Below, piece by piece: positions 1-9,103 of a stretch of DNA of 64,000 nucleotides. This DNA comes from CAYSPT01 sp964432985 (GTDB taxonomy: Bacteria > Muiribacteriota > CAYSPT01). The position numbers and the translations under genes were made by a program. Every line of letters begins with the position of its first letter. The stretch's first letter is position 1. The stretch covers positions 1 to 64,000 of the forward strand of contig CAYSPT010000012.1 of NCBI GenBank assembly GCA_964432985.1, in the 5' to 3' direction. The notes under the pieces are model-generated. The model did no database searches. It was not told the DNA's origin and was given only the letters and a program-made list of their open reading frames with translations.

Positions 1-829
1 CCAGGGAGGAGGTGTTGGAGCCGTAGATGAAGAGGGCATTCTCATTCTTGAGAAGACCGAGTACCAGGCCTGACAATGACTCGGCGCTGCCCTGCACCAG
101 CCCTCCCTCGGGAGTGACCGGCGCCCCCGAACCGCAGTTGGCGCCGGCGGCGTACATGAAGGGAATGCCGTGTTTGGCGCAGTAAAGCAGCCGCTCGGCG
201 CTGGAGTGGTCCATAATCAACGGCGAAATCGGCTCCAGGTAGGCAACGAAAAATGGTTCCTGCCGCAGTTGTTCTTCACCGCCCTTGAGAGCGGCCGCCT
301 GAGCGTGAATGCCCTGTACGTCTTCAAGGCTGGTGGAGGTCACAACCATGGGTTTCACGGTTCCGGCGGCCATCTCGCTGAAAACGGTGGTGTACAGCTG
401 TTGCGGTTCCACGTCTGAAGGAAGCGCCATGGACATGATGAAGTCGAAGCCCTCGAGCCTGTCGGCGATCGTCACATTGTTTCGCAGGTCATCCAGGAGT
501 GAACGCCGGATATCTCCTGTCTGAAGATCGACGTTGTAGAGGGCATCCGAACCGGTCCCGAAATAGGTCTGTCCAACCTCGATATCCAGGTACCGGCTCC
601 CGTCCCGGTGGTACAGTTTGAATCCGTTGCCGGCCTTCTCCAACGTCTCTTCCACCAGTGCGCGCGGGATGAGAATTCTGCCGTCCGGGGCTTTTTTTGC
701 CCCCGCCTGCAGAAAAAGTTCCTCCGCTTCCGGGTGGTCCAGACTGATACCGGTAGTCTCCAGCACCGAGAGCGTAGCTTCGTGTACTTTCGCTGCCTTT
801 CCAGCAGCCAGAAACATAGGGCCGTTCAT
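1..829 (-). CDS. MttB-superfamily methyltransferase (partial, C-terminus outside window)
   Basis: Not recorded as a closed ORF because it runs off the left edge. Reading the minus strand from ATG at 829 (GGAG six bases upstream) gives 276 residues without a stop. They resemble the N-terminal half of trimethylamine/glycine-betaine methyltransferases: an early helical segment with TTGISLDHPEAE, then GQTYFGTGSDALY, a VTSTSLED stretch and PISPLIMDHSSAERLL in the TIM-barrel core. Family members move a methyl group from a quaternary or tertiary amine to a corrinoid protein. The pyrrolysine codon of true MttB lies near residue 330, beyond the window, so Pyl versus non-Pyl cannot be told. The divergent BCCT transporter and betaine-type binding protein favour a glycine betaine or similar substrate (inference). 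No corrinoid protein gene is visible. Confidence 0.8.
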   Translation of the reverse strand, partial: MNGPMFLAAGKAAKVHEATLSVLETTGISLDHPEAEELFLQAGAKKAPDGRILIPRALVEETLEKAGNGFKLYHRDGSRYLDIEVGQTYFGTGSDALYNVDLQTGDIRRSLLDDLRNNVTIADRLEGFDFIMSMALPSDVEPQQLYTTVFSEMAAGTVKPMVVTSTSLEDVQGIHAQAAALKGGEEQLRQEPFFVAYLEPISPLIMDHSSAERLLYCAKHGIPFMYAAGANCGSGAPVTPEGGLVQGSAESLSGLVLGLLKNENALFIYGSNTSSL

Positions 830-1057
830 GAAGTCTCCTTTTCTTTAAGCCGGATTGTAACCGGGGCGGTCGACCAGGCCAACTCACGCATATAATAATG
901 AATAGTGAGGATGGATATTCAAAATACTACTCCTTACGAGTTTCCCACGAAAGCTGGAAACTTCCTATTGGTCTGTAGAAACCATCCAATAACAGTGCCA
1001 AACGATCCCACCCTCTGAACAGGATGTGAAAGCAAGGGAGGTTGGCCTGTTCAGAGG

Positions 1058-1097
1058 TTGTACCAAATCGGATACAATTGTACCAAATCGGATACAA
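1058..1097. promoter_or_regulatory. Two tandem operator-like palindromes
   Basis: Two identical 20-bp sites stand back to back (1058-1077 and 1078-1097), each reading TTGTACC-N6-GATACAA. The inverted half-site is TTGTAYC. The arrangement resembles paired dimer-binding operators upstream of the BCCT transporter. The equivalent position in the second module carries TTGTATC-N6-GTTACAA and a perfect TTGTAAC-N6-GTTACAA. The regulator is unknown. Confidence 0.55.
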
Positions 1098-1232
1098 CTC
1101 CACAAGCGATCATATAACCGCGCCAGGGTGTGCATTTACACCAGAGTGCACATCTGCGCCAGCGTGCGTAAAACTCCTTGCGATTATTATCACCATAATC
1201 GAGAGCGTACGCTCCGGCGAGCCTGCTATGGT

Positions 1233-1260
1233 TTGACATGTCTTGCCGATCTGATATAGT
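1233..1260 (+). promoter_or_regulatory. Sigma70-type promoter of the BCCT transporter
   Basis: TTGACA at 1233-1238, a 16-bp spacer, then TATAGT at 1255-1260. Transcription would begin near 1267 and leave a leader of about 46 nt. This supports the ATG at 1313 over the upstream ATG at 1238, which lies within the -35 box. Confidence 0.65.
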
Positions 1261-1312
1261 TTTAATTGGTAGTATTTGTTCTACTCGGGTTCCCCGTGAA
1301 AGGAGTATGAAC

Positions 1313-2899
1313 ATGCCAACCACAGAGCCATCTGATCAACTGGAAGAAAAAGGCTTCGGCAAACTCCTGTCGGTGTCGTTTATTTCCCTGCTCCTGTGCG
1401 GAGCCACGGCCCTTTACGGGCTCATTAAACCCGCCCACATCTGCGGCGCATCCCAGGCGATTACATCGTTTTGCCTTGAAAGCCTGGACTGGTTTTTCCT
1501 GCTCTCATGCGCGCTTTTCCTGGGCGTCAATCTGTTCCTGGCCTTGAGCCGCTACGGCCGTATCAAGCTGGGGAAACCCGACGAAGAACCGGAGTTCAGC
1601 ACTACGTCCTGGATCGCTATGCTCTTTGCCGCCGGCATGGGAGCCGGCTTGCTGTTCTGGGGCGTGGCGGAGCCCTTGTCTCATTTCATGGCTCCTCCTT
1701 TCGGAGTAGAGGGCATGACACCTGAAGCCGCCAGACAAGCCATGGTGCTGGCCAACCTTCACTGGGGCCTCCACGCCTGGGGGATCTACTCCATCGGTGC
1801 CCTTTGCCTGGCCTATTTCGGCTTCCGGAAGGGCTACCCGCTGCTGGCCAGCACCCCGATCAAGGTGGCTTTTTCCGGCCGGTTCGGCGACTACCTGGGC
1901 GGGGTGGCGGATGTGGTGGCCATCCTGTCGGTGGTCTTCGGTGTGGCCGGCTCCCTGGGCCTGGGAGTAATGCAGATCAGCTCGGGTTTGAACCTGGTGT
2001 TCAACACGCCGGACCAGACCATCGGTATGTGGCTGGCCATCCTGGCCTGCCTGACCATCTCCTACATGCTCTCCGCCGGCACCAGCCTGGATAAAGGAAT
2101 CAAGATACTCAGCAATATCAATATGGCAATCGCCATAGTCCTGATGCTGTTTGTCCTGTTCATCGGTCCCACGGGATTCATCCTGAGCACCTTTATCACC
2201 AGCGTGGGCGACTATCTCTTCCGGGTGGTGCCGCTTTCGTTCCGCTTGAATCCGTACAGCGGCGATACCGCCTGGACCTGCGGTTGGACGTTGACTTACC
2301 TGATATGGTGGATCGCCTGGGCTCCCTTCGTGGGCATCTTTGTAGCCCGAATCAGCCGGGGTCGGACCATCCGCCAGTTCGTGACCGCCGTGATCCTGGT
2401 ACCGTCGATCTTTACCGCCCTGTGGTTCGCCACCCTGGGAGGTACCGGTCTGCACATCGAGCTGTTCGGAGGAGGAGGGCTGGGGACTCTGGTGCTGGAG
2501 GACGTCTCCAAGGCCCTGTTCGAAATGTTCCAGTTCTTCCCGTTGTCCAATGTGCTGTGCATTATCGCCATCGTGCTGCAGTTCGTCTTCCTGGTGACCA
2601 GCGCCGATAGCGCCTCGTTCGTGCTGGGGATGATGACCACAAAAGGGTCGCTCAATCCCTCCACACCGCGCAAGCTGTTCTGGGCGGTAATCATCGCCGT
2701 GCTGACCACCACCACCATCATCGCCGGTGGTGGTGTGAAACTGATGAAAGCTATCGCCATCAGCGGCGCCATACCGTTCATCGTTATCATGATCCTGCAC
2801 ATCGCCTGCCTGATGGTCGTCATCAGCAAGGAAAGGATACCGGTACCACGCGCCGCCAGGAGGATAGGACCCGTGGAAGGAAAGGAGGCGGCATCATGA
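1313..2899 (+). CDS. BCCT-family betaine/choline/carnitine transporter
   Basis: A secondary transporter of the inner membrane that takes up quaternary ammonium compounds by cation symport. The 528 residues show about 12 hydrophobic segments. They carry the family signature GMGAGLLFWGVAEP (residues 108-121), the tryptophan-rich WWIAWAPFVG (332-341) and ARISRGRTIR (345-354). Length is normal for the short BCCT members that lack a long osmosensory C-terminal tail. The ATG at 1313 has AGGAG seven bases upstream; ATG 1307 is too close to it. It overlaps the next gene by 4 bp (ATGA), so the two are translationally coupled. Catabolic uptake for the neighbouring methyltransferase is more likely than osmoprotection (inference). 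Confidence 0.9.
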   Translation: MPTTEPSDQLEEKGFGKLLSVSFISLLLCGATALYGLIKPAHICGASQAITSFCLESLDWFFLLSCALFLGVNLFLALSRYGRIKLGKPDEEPEFSTTSWIAMLFAAGMGAGLLFWGVAEPLSHFMAPPFGVEGMTPEAARQAMVLANLHWGLHAWGIYSIGALCLAYFGFRKGYPLLASTPIKVAFSGRFGDYLGGVADVVAILSVVFGVAGSLGLGVMQISSGLNLVFNTPDQTIGMWLAILACLTISYMLSAGTSLDKGIKILSNINMAIAIVLMLFVLFIGPTGFILSTFITSVGDYLFRVVPLSFRLNPYSGDTAWTCGWTLTYLIWWIAWAPFVGIFVARISRGRTIRQFVTAVILVPSIFTALWFATLGGTGLHIELFGGGGLGTLVLEDVSKALFEMFQFFPLSNVLCIIAIVLQFVFLVTSADSASFVLGMMTTKGSLNPSTPRKLFWAVIIAVLTTTTIIAGGGVKLMKAIAISGAIPFIVIMILHIACLMVVISKERIPVPRAARRIGPVEGKEAAS

Positions 2900-4794
2900 G
2901 GAAACTGACAGTTTTGGCTCTTTTGTGCTGCCTCGTATTCCTGACATCCTGCCAGCCGGAACGGCACCTGCAGATCGGCTCCAAGTACATCACCGAGAAC
3001 ATGATCCTGGCGGAGATGATGGCCGTGATGGCCGAGCAGGCGGGGATCCCGGTGGAACGCCGCGTGCCGTACGGTAACACCTTCGACTGCCAGGAAGGGA
3101 TAAAAGCGGGCGATATCGATCTGTACCCGGAGTACACCGGCACCGGTCTGGCCATGATGGGGGTTCCGGCCATCCGGGACAATGACCGCGCCATTCAAGA
3201 GGTGAAACGGCTGTTCGAACCGTTTCACCTCCAGTGGCATGACCGGCTGGGTATCGACAACAGCTATGTACTGGTAATGCTGCCTTCCCGAACGACCCGG
3301 CAGGGGATAACGGACATAAGCCATCTGGCCGGTGAAACAGTGCCGATACAGTTCGGTACGGGGGAAGAGTTTCCCTCCCGGGCGGTTGACGGCCTCAACG
3401 CCATGACCCGCCGTTACGGAATTAATGCTGGCCGTGATCACCTGATCACCGATGAAAAGAAAGATCTCTACCACGCGCTGCTGAAGGAGCACATCGACGT
3501 GGTGGTCGGCTACGGTACCGACGGATACATCGAGGAGTTCGGTTTGATCGTGCTAAAGGACGACCTGGGATTCTTCCCGCCATACGAAGTGGCTCCCCTG
3601 GTCCGCCGGGAAGCCGTTACAATGTATCCGGCCCTGAAATCCGCCCTGAAGCTGCTGTCGGGAGTTCTGGACAATAAGACCATGCGGCTGCTTAACAAGC
3701 GGGTGGAGATTGACGGGCTCGATCCCCGGCTGGTGGCGGAAGAATTCCTGGTGGAAAAGGGGCTCCTGGACACGCTGCCGGAAGAGAAAATCCGCAAGAA
3801 GATGCTGGTAGCCATGCCTCCCTCCTCCCCCAGCCGCCGCTTTTCCCGGATCAAGGGAGTGGCCCTGGAAGCGGTACGCTCGGCCAACCCGGGCCGTCAC
3901 GTTGAGCTTCGAGAGTTTGCCGATCCCGTAGCCGCCATGCTTAAAGGAAAAGCCTTCGTAGCCGTGCTGGGGGCCGAATCATTTTTCCGGATACATCCGG
4001 ACAACCTGCCTGAACTTGACCCCCGCATAGAGGCCGTGGCGGTAGTGGGACACCGGATGATCCACCTGATCGGGAAAAAAGACAGCGGCCCAGACGGGCT
4101 CTCAGGCGGCAATCCAAAAGGAAATCCGGCGATCACCCTGACAGGGATTAAACGACTCGGCGTGGGGCTGGAAGGAAGCAGTTCCCACCACGTGGCCGGT
4201 ATCCTGCTGGATGCATATGGTCTGACCGGAAATGCTTCTCTGGAGTTCGGACTTTATGAAGAGCAGGTTCGAAGCCTGGAGGAAAACAAGCTGGATGCCA
4301 TCCTGAAAATCGCCGAGATGGAAGACAACCAGCTCTCTCTATCGTTCAGGGAGCATGGCCTGGCCCTGCTGCCAATTACCGGCTGGGAACAGGAGGACCG
4401 GCAGTTCCGGTACCCCTTCTTCCGCCTCTCCACTATTCCCGCCGGCACCTACCCGGCGGTGGAGCATCCGGTGGAGACGTTGAGCACCCAGGTGGTCCTG
4501 GCTGGCCCCCGCGGGCCACGGGGACAGCTTGGTGATGGTGGCCCGGGAAGTGCTATTCAGCTCGTGCGTAGATCCCTGCCCGCGGTCATGAAACGAAAGC
4601 TGGTCAAATCCGTCGGGTTCGGCGAAACCATCGATCCCACCCTGCCCGGCGAGAACGTAGGAAGAATCAGCCGCCGCGAGAAGCACCTGCCCATCAATCC
4701 GTCACCGGAAACGTCCATTCTCAGCGCTCTGGTACTCTTTGGTCTGGGGTATCTCATCTACCGGCTGCTCAAGCAGGACCAGGACGAGATATGA
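2896..4794 (+). CDS. Chimeric binding lipoprotein: OpuAC/ProX-like plus TAXI-like domain with C-terminal membrane helix
   Basis: Residues 1-19 form a lipoprotein signal ending in LTSC. Residues about 24-290 match glycine-betaine binding proteins of the OpuC/ProX type, with GSKYITENMILAEMM near the start and GDIDLYPEYTGTG. Residues about 305-565 resemble TAXI-type solute receptors of TRAP transporters, with the typical IPAGTYP near the end. A hydrophobic helix follows at about 610-625, then KQDQDEI. The 632 residues are roughly twice the normal SBP length. GGAGG precedes the ATG, which overlaps the BCCT stop. No ABC or TRAP permease is nearby, so this doubly anchored receptor may feed the BCCT carrier or act as a sensor (inference). 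Confidence 0.8.
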   Translation: MRKLTVLALLCCLVFLTSCQPERHLQIGSKYITENMILAEMMAVMAEQAGIPVERRVPYGNTFDCQEGIKAGDIDLYPEYTGTGLAMMGVPAIRDNDRAIQEVKRLFEPFHLQWHDRLGIDNSYVLVMLPSRTTRQGITDISHLAGETVPIQFGTGEEFPSRAVDGLNAMTRRYGINAGRDHLITDEKKDLYHALLKEHIDVVVGYGTDGYIEEFGLIVLKDDLGFFPPYEVAPLVRREAVTMYPALKSALKLLSGVLDNKTMRLLNKRVEIDGLDPRLVAEEFLVEKGLLDTLPEEKIRKKMLVAMPPSSPSRRFSRIKGVALEAVRSANPGRHVELREFADPVAAMLKGKAFVAVLGAESFFRIHPDNLPELDPRIEAVAVVGHRMIHLIGKKDSGPDGLSGGNPKGNPAITLTGIKRLGVGLEGSSSHHVAGILLDAYGLTGNASLEFGLYEEQVRSLEENKLDAILKIAEMEDNQLSLSFREHGLALLPITGWEQEDRQFRYPFFRLSTIPAGTYPAVEHPVETLSTQVVLAGPRGPRGQLGDGGPGSAIQLVRRSLPAVMKRKLVKSVGFGETIDPTLPGENVGRISRREKHLPINPSPETSILSALVLFGLGYLIYRLLKQDQDEI

Positions 4795-4812
4795 CATGTT
4801 TTTCCTGACCCT

Positions 4813-4845
4813 GCTTTCCACGCTCCCTGCTTGAGGGTGGGTGGG
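4813..4845 (+). repeat. Dispersed element, partial copy
   Basis: The stretch GCTTTCCACGCTCCCTGCTT followed by GAGGGTGGG matches one end of the elements at 24866 and 44900. It lies between convergent genes. Only the end segment is present. Confidence 0.5.
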
Positions 4846-4851
4846 TTTTCC

Positions 4852-7800
4852 CTAGTCCGTCTTTTCGAAGATGATGTACTCCTTTGAAAAATCGGTCCGC
4901 GCTTTGCAGAACTCCTGGTAGAGGCGGTACTGCTCCCGGGGGAAGGTGGACTGCTTGACTGTGTAGACTTCTTCAAACACGAGATGTCCGTCTTCTACCT
5001 TGAGACCGGCGCGATAGACCATGGATTCGTTTTCCAGGTCCACCGCTTCGGGAAGATAATAGGGCTTGAAGTCCTCCGGCAGCGCGATACGGAAGCTACT
5101 CTTCGAAGTGAAGGGAGTCCCCAGGTCGATGTCCGCGTTTATCCGCTCGGGGGGCGCGGCGGCGCGAGGCATATCGTAATCCACCCCGGGCAGCTTCATA
5201 AAGTAGAGGGTGCCTGCCACGTTGCAGTAGTTGGGAATGTCGAACGTCAGGTCCATGGTGACATCCTTTTCAAGACGGTCGACGTTGTCAAACAGGAAGC
5301 TTTTCAACACGGCGTTGGGATGCAGTTGGTTGACGATATTTTCGGCTATCAGCCGCCACTTCTCCTTGAGGATGCTCCGAAGCTCCCGGTAGGATTTCTG
5401 GCTGCTGCCAAGCGCCCGGGTCCGAAGCAGTTCCACCTTCAGTGCGCCGGATTCGTCCAGGCTGCCGGTCAGGGTCGTTTCCCTCAGGTTCCGGTCGCTT
5501 TTGGGGATGGTTTCGAACTCCAGGCCCTTACCGGTAATGACCATCACGTCGCGGTTCTGGAATCCCACCGCGCTGTCCTTCATCCCCAGCAGGTTGTTGG
5601 AAGCATACAGGAAATAGATTTTGTTTTTATAGGTGGTCTTGACCACCGGGACTTCGAAATAGCGAAGCGTGGTGATACCGGGAATAAGGCGGCGGGTGAA
5701 CCAGAGCGGTGCGACCAGACCGATATTCGCCTCGTACCCATGAGCCCTTATCAGAACCGTCAGCAGCCAGGCGGCGTCCAGTTGGCTGGCTTTCTTGTTC
5801 TTCAGTATCTCCGCCACGCTCTTAGGCGCGACCGCGTAATCCCTGAGGCCGATGGGAAGATGGTGCAACTCCATGGCCACGAAGTTATAGATGATGTCCA
5901 GGTCGAGGCGTCCGTGCTTGGTCTTAAGCCCGTCAAGGCATACCTGGGCCCAGGTCAGATCATCTTTGCCCACGGTGAAGCGGTCCTTGATTTCGGCATG
6001 CAGCTTCTCCCAGGTGGTAACTGGTTCGAACATCACCAGGGGCCAGTAACAGCTGACGGGAGGTTTGTGCTCCTCGGCTACCCTGGCCTCCATGGGGGAG
6101 GTGTTGGTGAAGGTGTGTATGCACCGTCCGTCAACTACCTCCCGGCGGCCGGAGATGAGGTTGCCGTCGTTGTTGAGGATGACGGTCTTCGCTTCAAAGT
6201 CTTCCGGCACATCGAACACCAGCTCTTTTTTCACCACCGGCACCACCGGGTAGAAGCAGGCCGGGGGCGGCAGCCAGGACTCGTTGCTGCCGGCGTCAAG
6301 GGTGGACTGGTCGCCGGCTGAGTTTCGGTCCAGCCCGGAACCGAAAGGATGATGAATACTGTCCAGGGTCACGATGCGGGAGACCTGGTAGTCCAGGGTG
6401 GATCCCAGGTTCACCTTGGGCAGGGCGAACTTGATGTTCGTCAGGCGTTGGTACTCGGGATAGGCCGAGTATTCCAGGGCCGTCTTGACCGTCCGCGACG
6501 ACAGGTTGCTGACCTCGTTTCCGTTGATGGTGCGGGCGTGGTCGATCTTGAGTTTCTCCGTCTCCGGATCGAAGTTCCAGTTGTCGAATCCCGCGGCTTT
6601 GCCTTCTTCCTCCAGGACCCGGGTGATGACACGGGTGGTGTAGGTGCAGGTCCCGTCATTGTTCAGTCGGTAGTGGTGCCGGTCCAGCAGGATGACTTTC
6701 AGGGTGCCGGGATACTCCTCCGCGGTGGCCTTGACGTTAAGTGCCCGCTGAAGGTGCTTGTCCATGACCCGGTCCAGGGACATCGTCAACGCCTCCCCGC
6801 TGGTTCTCGTGACCTCCACACTGAGCACGTCCTCGTTGGCGTAGGTCTTCACCGATCCATCCTTCAGTTCGAAGGTCAGAGCGTCGGCGGCGGCCTTGAC
6901 CAGCTCACCGTCAATCTCCTGCCCGTCCCGCAGGATCAGGATATCGGCGTAGTTTTTGGGCTCGTTCCGCTTGAGGATGACGTTCTGCTTCTCGAAATCC
7001 AGCATTTGCTGGATGCTCTTCTTGTACATCCGGTAGTCAGCCGCGGGCACCAGGCGTTTCAGACGGTCGAAGTGGTTGGTGAACGTAAGCGTGCGCCCCT
7101 CCAGGCTGTACTCGCCCTTGTAGTAGACGTAGTCGTTTTTCACCTCGATAGGCTCGGGCAGGAACATGACCTCGAAGTTCGGCGCCAGGGTGTAGGTGTC
7201 ATGGTTGGTGCGGCGCAGGGAGGTCATGTACTCGATTGGGTATTTCCTCTCCGCCGGAGCCAGCTCGTCGAAATAGAACGGAAGGGTGGACACGTTCTTC
7301 ATGATGTAAAGGTTGCCGGCCTTCATCAGGAACTGGTTGGAGCTGTAGCTGTACTCGATGAACACCTCCTTGAACAGGTCGTAGATATTCTCCACCCGGT
7401 AGGAGTGCAGTTTCGCGTCGGGCATCTCCCGACGGGTCATACCGAGAAACACCTTCTCCAGGTCCTTTTCGGGGACCGTCTTGTAGTAGCCGCGCAGCTG
7501 GGCCGAGCGGGGCCCGGTGTAGTCGCCCCTGAACTGCACCGTGGCCTGCCCCGAAGCGTCAATAGCTACCTGCCGGTGGTACTCGGAGCGGTTGTTCTCG
7601 GGAGGCGGCACCGGGGCGCGAAAGATCCTCTCCTTCATGGCGTTGAAGACCGGCACTCCGTGGTCGTCGGAGCGGAAGGAAGGATAGGTGTGGTTGGTGG
7701 TGGTGGTGTCCAACACCAGGGAGCGCCCGTCTTTCAGGATCACCTCGGTGATGCTGTGGTTGGCGTCGAAGATGGGGATACGGGTCTCCATCTCCTCATC

Positions 7801-9090
7801 AGGGTTGGTGTTGATGGAAAGCGGATAGGCCTCCACCCCGGCGGCACGCAGCATGGCGCAGAACAGCACGCTCTTGTCCACGCAATCTCCGAAATTGTTC
7901 TTCAGGGTCTCCGCCGCCGGATGCCCGGCCATGCCCGACATGGAGCCGGATTTCACCGACACGTACCGTATCTCGGTCTGCACCCAGTGGTAAAGGTGCC
8001 GCACCTTTTCTTCTTCGGAATCTTCCGTGTCGTCGGGGACGTCTTTCAAAATCTCCGCCACCGTCTCCTCGATAAGCGGTGTCACCTGGATGTTCTTGCC
8101 CAGCATCTTCTGCTTCCAGTCGAACAGGAAGTCGATGTCTCCCTGGTTTGAGTAGTAGATACGCTTGCAGATGTCACCCATGTGGGGCATGGACGGTTCT
8201 TCGATGATGGCTTCCTGCCGGCCGAAGGCCCAACGGTAGACGGTCTTTCCGTCACGGGCGGCAATCTCCGGTTTTTCCTCCTCCGCCGTCATGTTACGCG
8301 ACACGTAGTGAAGTGGTTTGCCTTCGGGCATGACTACCTCCAGGATGGAGGAGATGACGGGCTGGTCGCCGTTGAAACCGAAGCGGCTGGAGAACATGTC
8401 CTCCACGTAGGGCAGGAACGACGTCCGACGGGTCTTGTACTCGATGATGCACCCGGCTGAGGGCTGGGGGAAGTTGTAGTAGAGCACGGCGCCGCTTGAT
8501 GAGAAGAAAGCCGCCCCCTGGTCCTTGGGCACGCTCTTCACCATGTCCGCCGGGTTCATATAGAACTCGGTCCCGTCCGGGTAGATGATCCGGCCGTAGA
8601 TCACCTCGAAGCGCATGCGCGACTCGTTGACCCAGGAAGCTACCCGGGCGATCCACTTGAAGTCGTCCTTGAGGATGATGTAGCCGGCGTGATAGGTGTT
8701 GACACTGTTGTTGGCGTCGATGTACTCGGCCACCATGGTGTCCACCAGGGTTATATAACCGGCGTCGGGCCACTCCTGCGCGGCCTTTTGAGCCAGGGCG
8801 ATCAGGTCCTTGGTGGGAATGTCAGAGCGCACCGAGACCGTTTGGGCTTCCCCCGTTGCCCCCGTCTCCTCTTTCTTAACAGCGGGGCTGTCGTAGAGTA
8901 TCTTCTTGACCTCGTCACGGGGCAGCGTCTGGTCGTCCACCACGATTTCCTTGCCCGAGATTGATACCAGGTCTCCCTTGATTTCCGAGTTGTCGTGCTT
9001 AATAAGGGTCACCGGGACGGCCACGCACTGCAGGGCCGCTGTCAGCACCAGTACCAGACACGCGAGAAACACACGCTGTCTACGATTCAT
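4852..9090 (-). CDS. Exported tandem DUF3857/transglutaminase-like protein
   Basis: 1412 residues with an N-terminal signal segment (about 1-25). Two similar modules follow. Each opens with a short LSm-like strand repeat (GDLVSISGKEIVV near 40; GELVKAAADALTF near 730) and then a DUF3857-like beta region. The first module has a transglutaminase core with Cys403 in GDCVDKS, His445 and Asp461, the expected catalytic triad. The second has the equivalent helix KASQLDAAWLL, where the Cys position is Gln, so it is probably inactive. AAGGAG lies nine bases before the ATG. Related proteins are periplasmic or surface-exposed in Bacteroidetes, PVC and candidate phyla; substrates are unknown. The long antisense frames inside it are coding shadows. 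Confidence 0.85.
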   Translation of the reverse strand: MNRRQRVFLACLVLVLTAALQCVAVPVTLIKHDNSEIKGDLVSISGKEIVVDDQTLPRDEVKKILYDSPAVKKEETGATGEAQTVSVRSDIPTKDLIALAQKAAQEWPDAGYITLVDTMVAEYIDANNSVNTYHAGYIILKDDFKWIARVASWVNESRMRFEVIYGRIIYPDGTEFYMNPADMVKSVPKDQGAAFFSSSGAVLYYNFPQPSAGCIIEYKTRRTSFLPYVEDMFSSRFGFNGDQPVISSILEVVMPEGKPLHYVSRNMTAEEEKPEIAARDGKTVYRWAFGRQEAIIEEPSMPHMGDICKRIYYSNQGDIDFLFDWKQKMLGKNIQVTPLIEETVAEILKDVPDDTEDSEEEKVRHLYHWVQTEIRYVSVKSGSMSGMAGHPAAETLKNNFGDCVDKSVLFCAMLRAAGVEAYPLSINTNPDEEMETRIPIFDANHSITEVILKDGRSLVLDTTTTNHTYPSFRSDDHGVPVFNAMKERIFRAPVPPPENNRSEYHRQVAIDASGQATVQFRGDYTGPRSAQLRGYYKTVPEKDLEKVFLGMTRREMPDAKLHSYRVENIYDLFKEVFIEYSYSSNQFLMKAGNLYIMKNVSTLPFYFDELAPAERKYPIEYMTSLRRTNHDTYTLAPNFEVMFLPEPIEVKNDYVYYKGEYSLEGRTLTFTNHFDRLKRLVPAADYRMYKKSIQQMLDFEKQNVILKRNEPKNYADILILRDGQEIDGELVKAAADALTFELKDGSVKTYANEDVLSVEVTRTSGEALTMSLDRVMDKHLQRALNVKATAEEYPGTLKVILLDRHHYRLNNDGTCTYTTRVITRVLEEEGKAAGFDNWNFDPETEKLKIDHARTINGNEVSNLSSRTVKTALEYSAYPEYQRLTNIKFALPKVNLGSTLDYQVSRIVTLDSIHHPFGSGLDRNSAGDQSTLDAGSNESWLPPPACFYPVVPVVKKELVFDVPEDFEAKTVILNNDGNLISGRREVVDGRCIHTFTNTSPMEARVAEEHKPPVSCYWPLVMFEPVTTWEKLHAEIKDRFTVGKDDLTWAQVCLDGLKTKHGRLDLDIIYNFVAMELHHLPIGLRDYAVAPKSVAEILKNKKASQLDAAWLLTVLIRAHGYEANIGLVAPLWFTRRLIPGITTLRYFEVPVVKTTYKNKIYFLYASNNLLGMKDSAVGFQNRDVMVITGKGLEFETIPKSDRNLRETTLTGSLDESGALKVELLRTRALGSSQKSYRELRSILKEKWRLIAENIVNQLHPNAVLKSFLFDNVDRLEKDVTMDLTFDIPNYCNVAGTLYFMKLPGVDYDMPRAAAPPERINADIDLGTPFTSKSSFRIALPEDFKPYYLPEAVDLENESMVYRAGLKVEDGHLVFEEVYTVKQSTFPREQYRLYQEFCKARTDFSKEYIIFEKTD

Positions 9091-9103
9091 AGTTTTCCAC
9101 TCC

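Larger units (their letters stand above)
919..1268 (+). repeat. Composite intergenic module, copy 1
   Basis: This 483-bp gap between the methyltransferase and the transporter is not featureless. From about 919 it matches 59718-60146 in the same order. The parts are a block around TTTCCCACGAAAGCTGG (941 on) with CTTCCTATTGGTCTGTAGA; a hairpin with 11-bp arms (1013-1023 and 1046-1056); two tandem 20-bp palindromic sites (1058-1097); degenerate GCGCCAGCGTGCG minisatellite units (about 1112-1170); and a promoter (1233-1260). I see no credible gene inside it. The shared order and the promoter at the downstream end suggest a duplicated regulatory cassette. Confidence 0.75.

Noticed and set aside
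1238..1312. Upstream start of the BCCT gene at 1238
   Set aside because: That ATG begins inside the -35 box of the promoter and lacks a ribosome site; ATG 1313 has one.
1505..2800. 431-residue minus frame inside the BCCT gene
   Set aside because: His/Gln/Gly-rich shadow of a clear transporter; no ribosome site or family.
4984..8151. Two long plus frames (445 and 600 residues) opposite the transglutaminase-like gene
   Set aside because: Composition is typical of antisense frames of GC-rich genes (Val, His, Gly rich); the minus gene has a signal peptide, catalytic triad and ribosome site.
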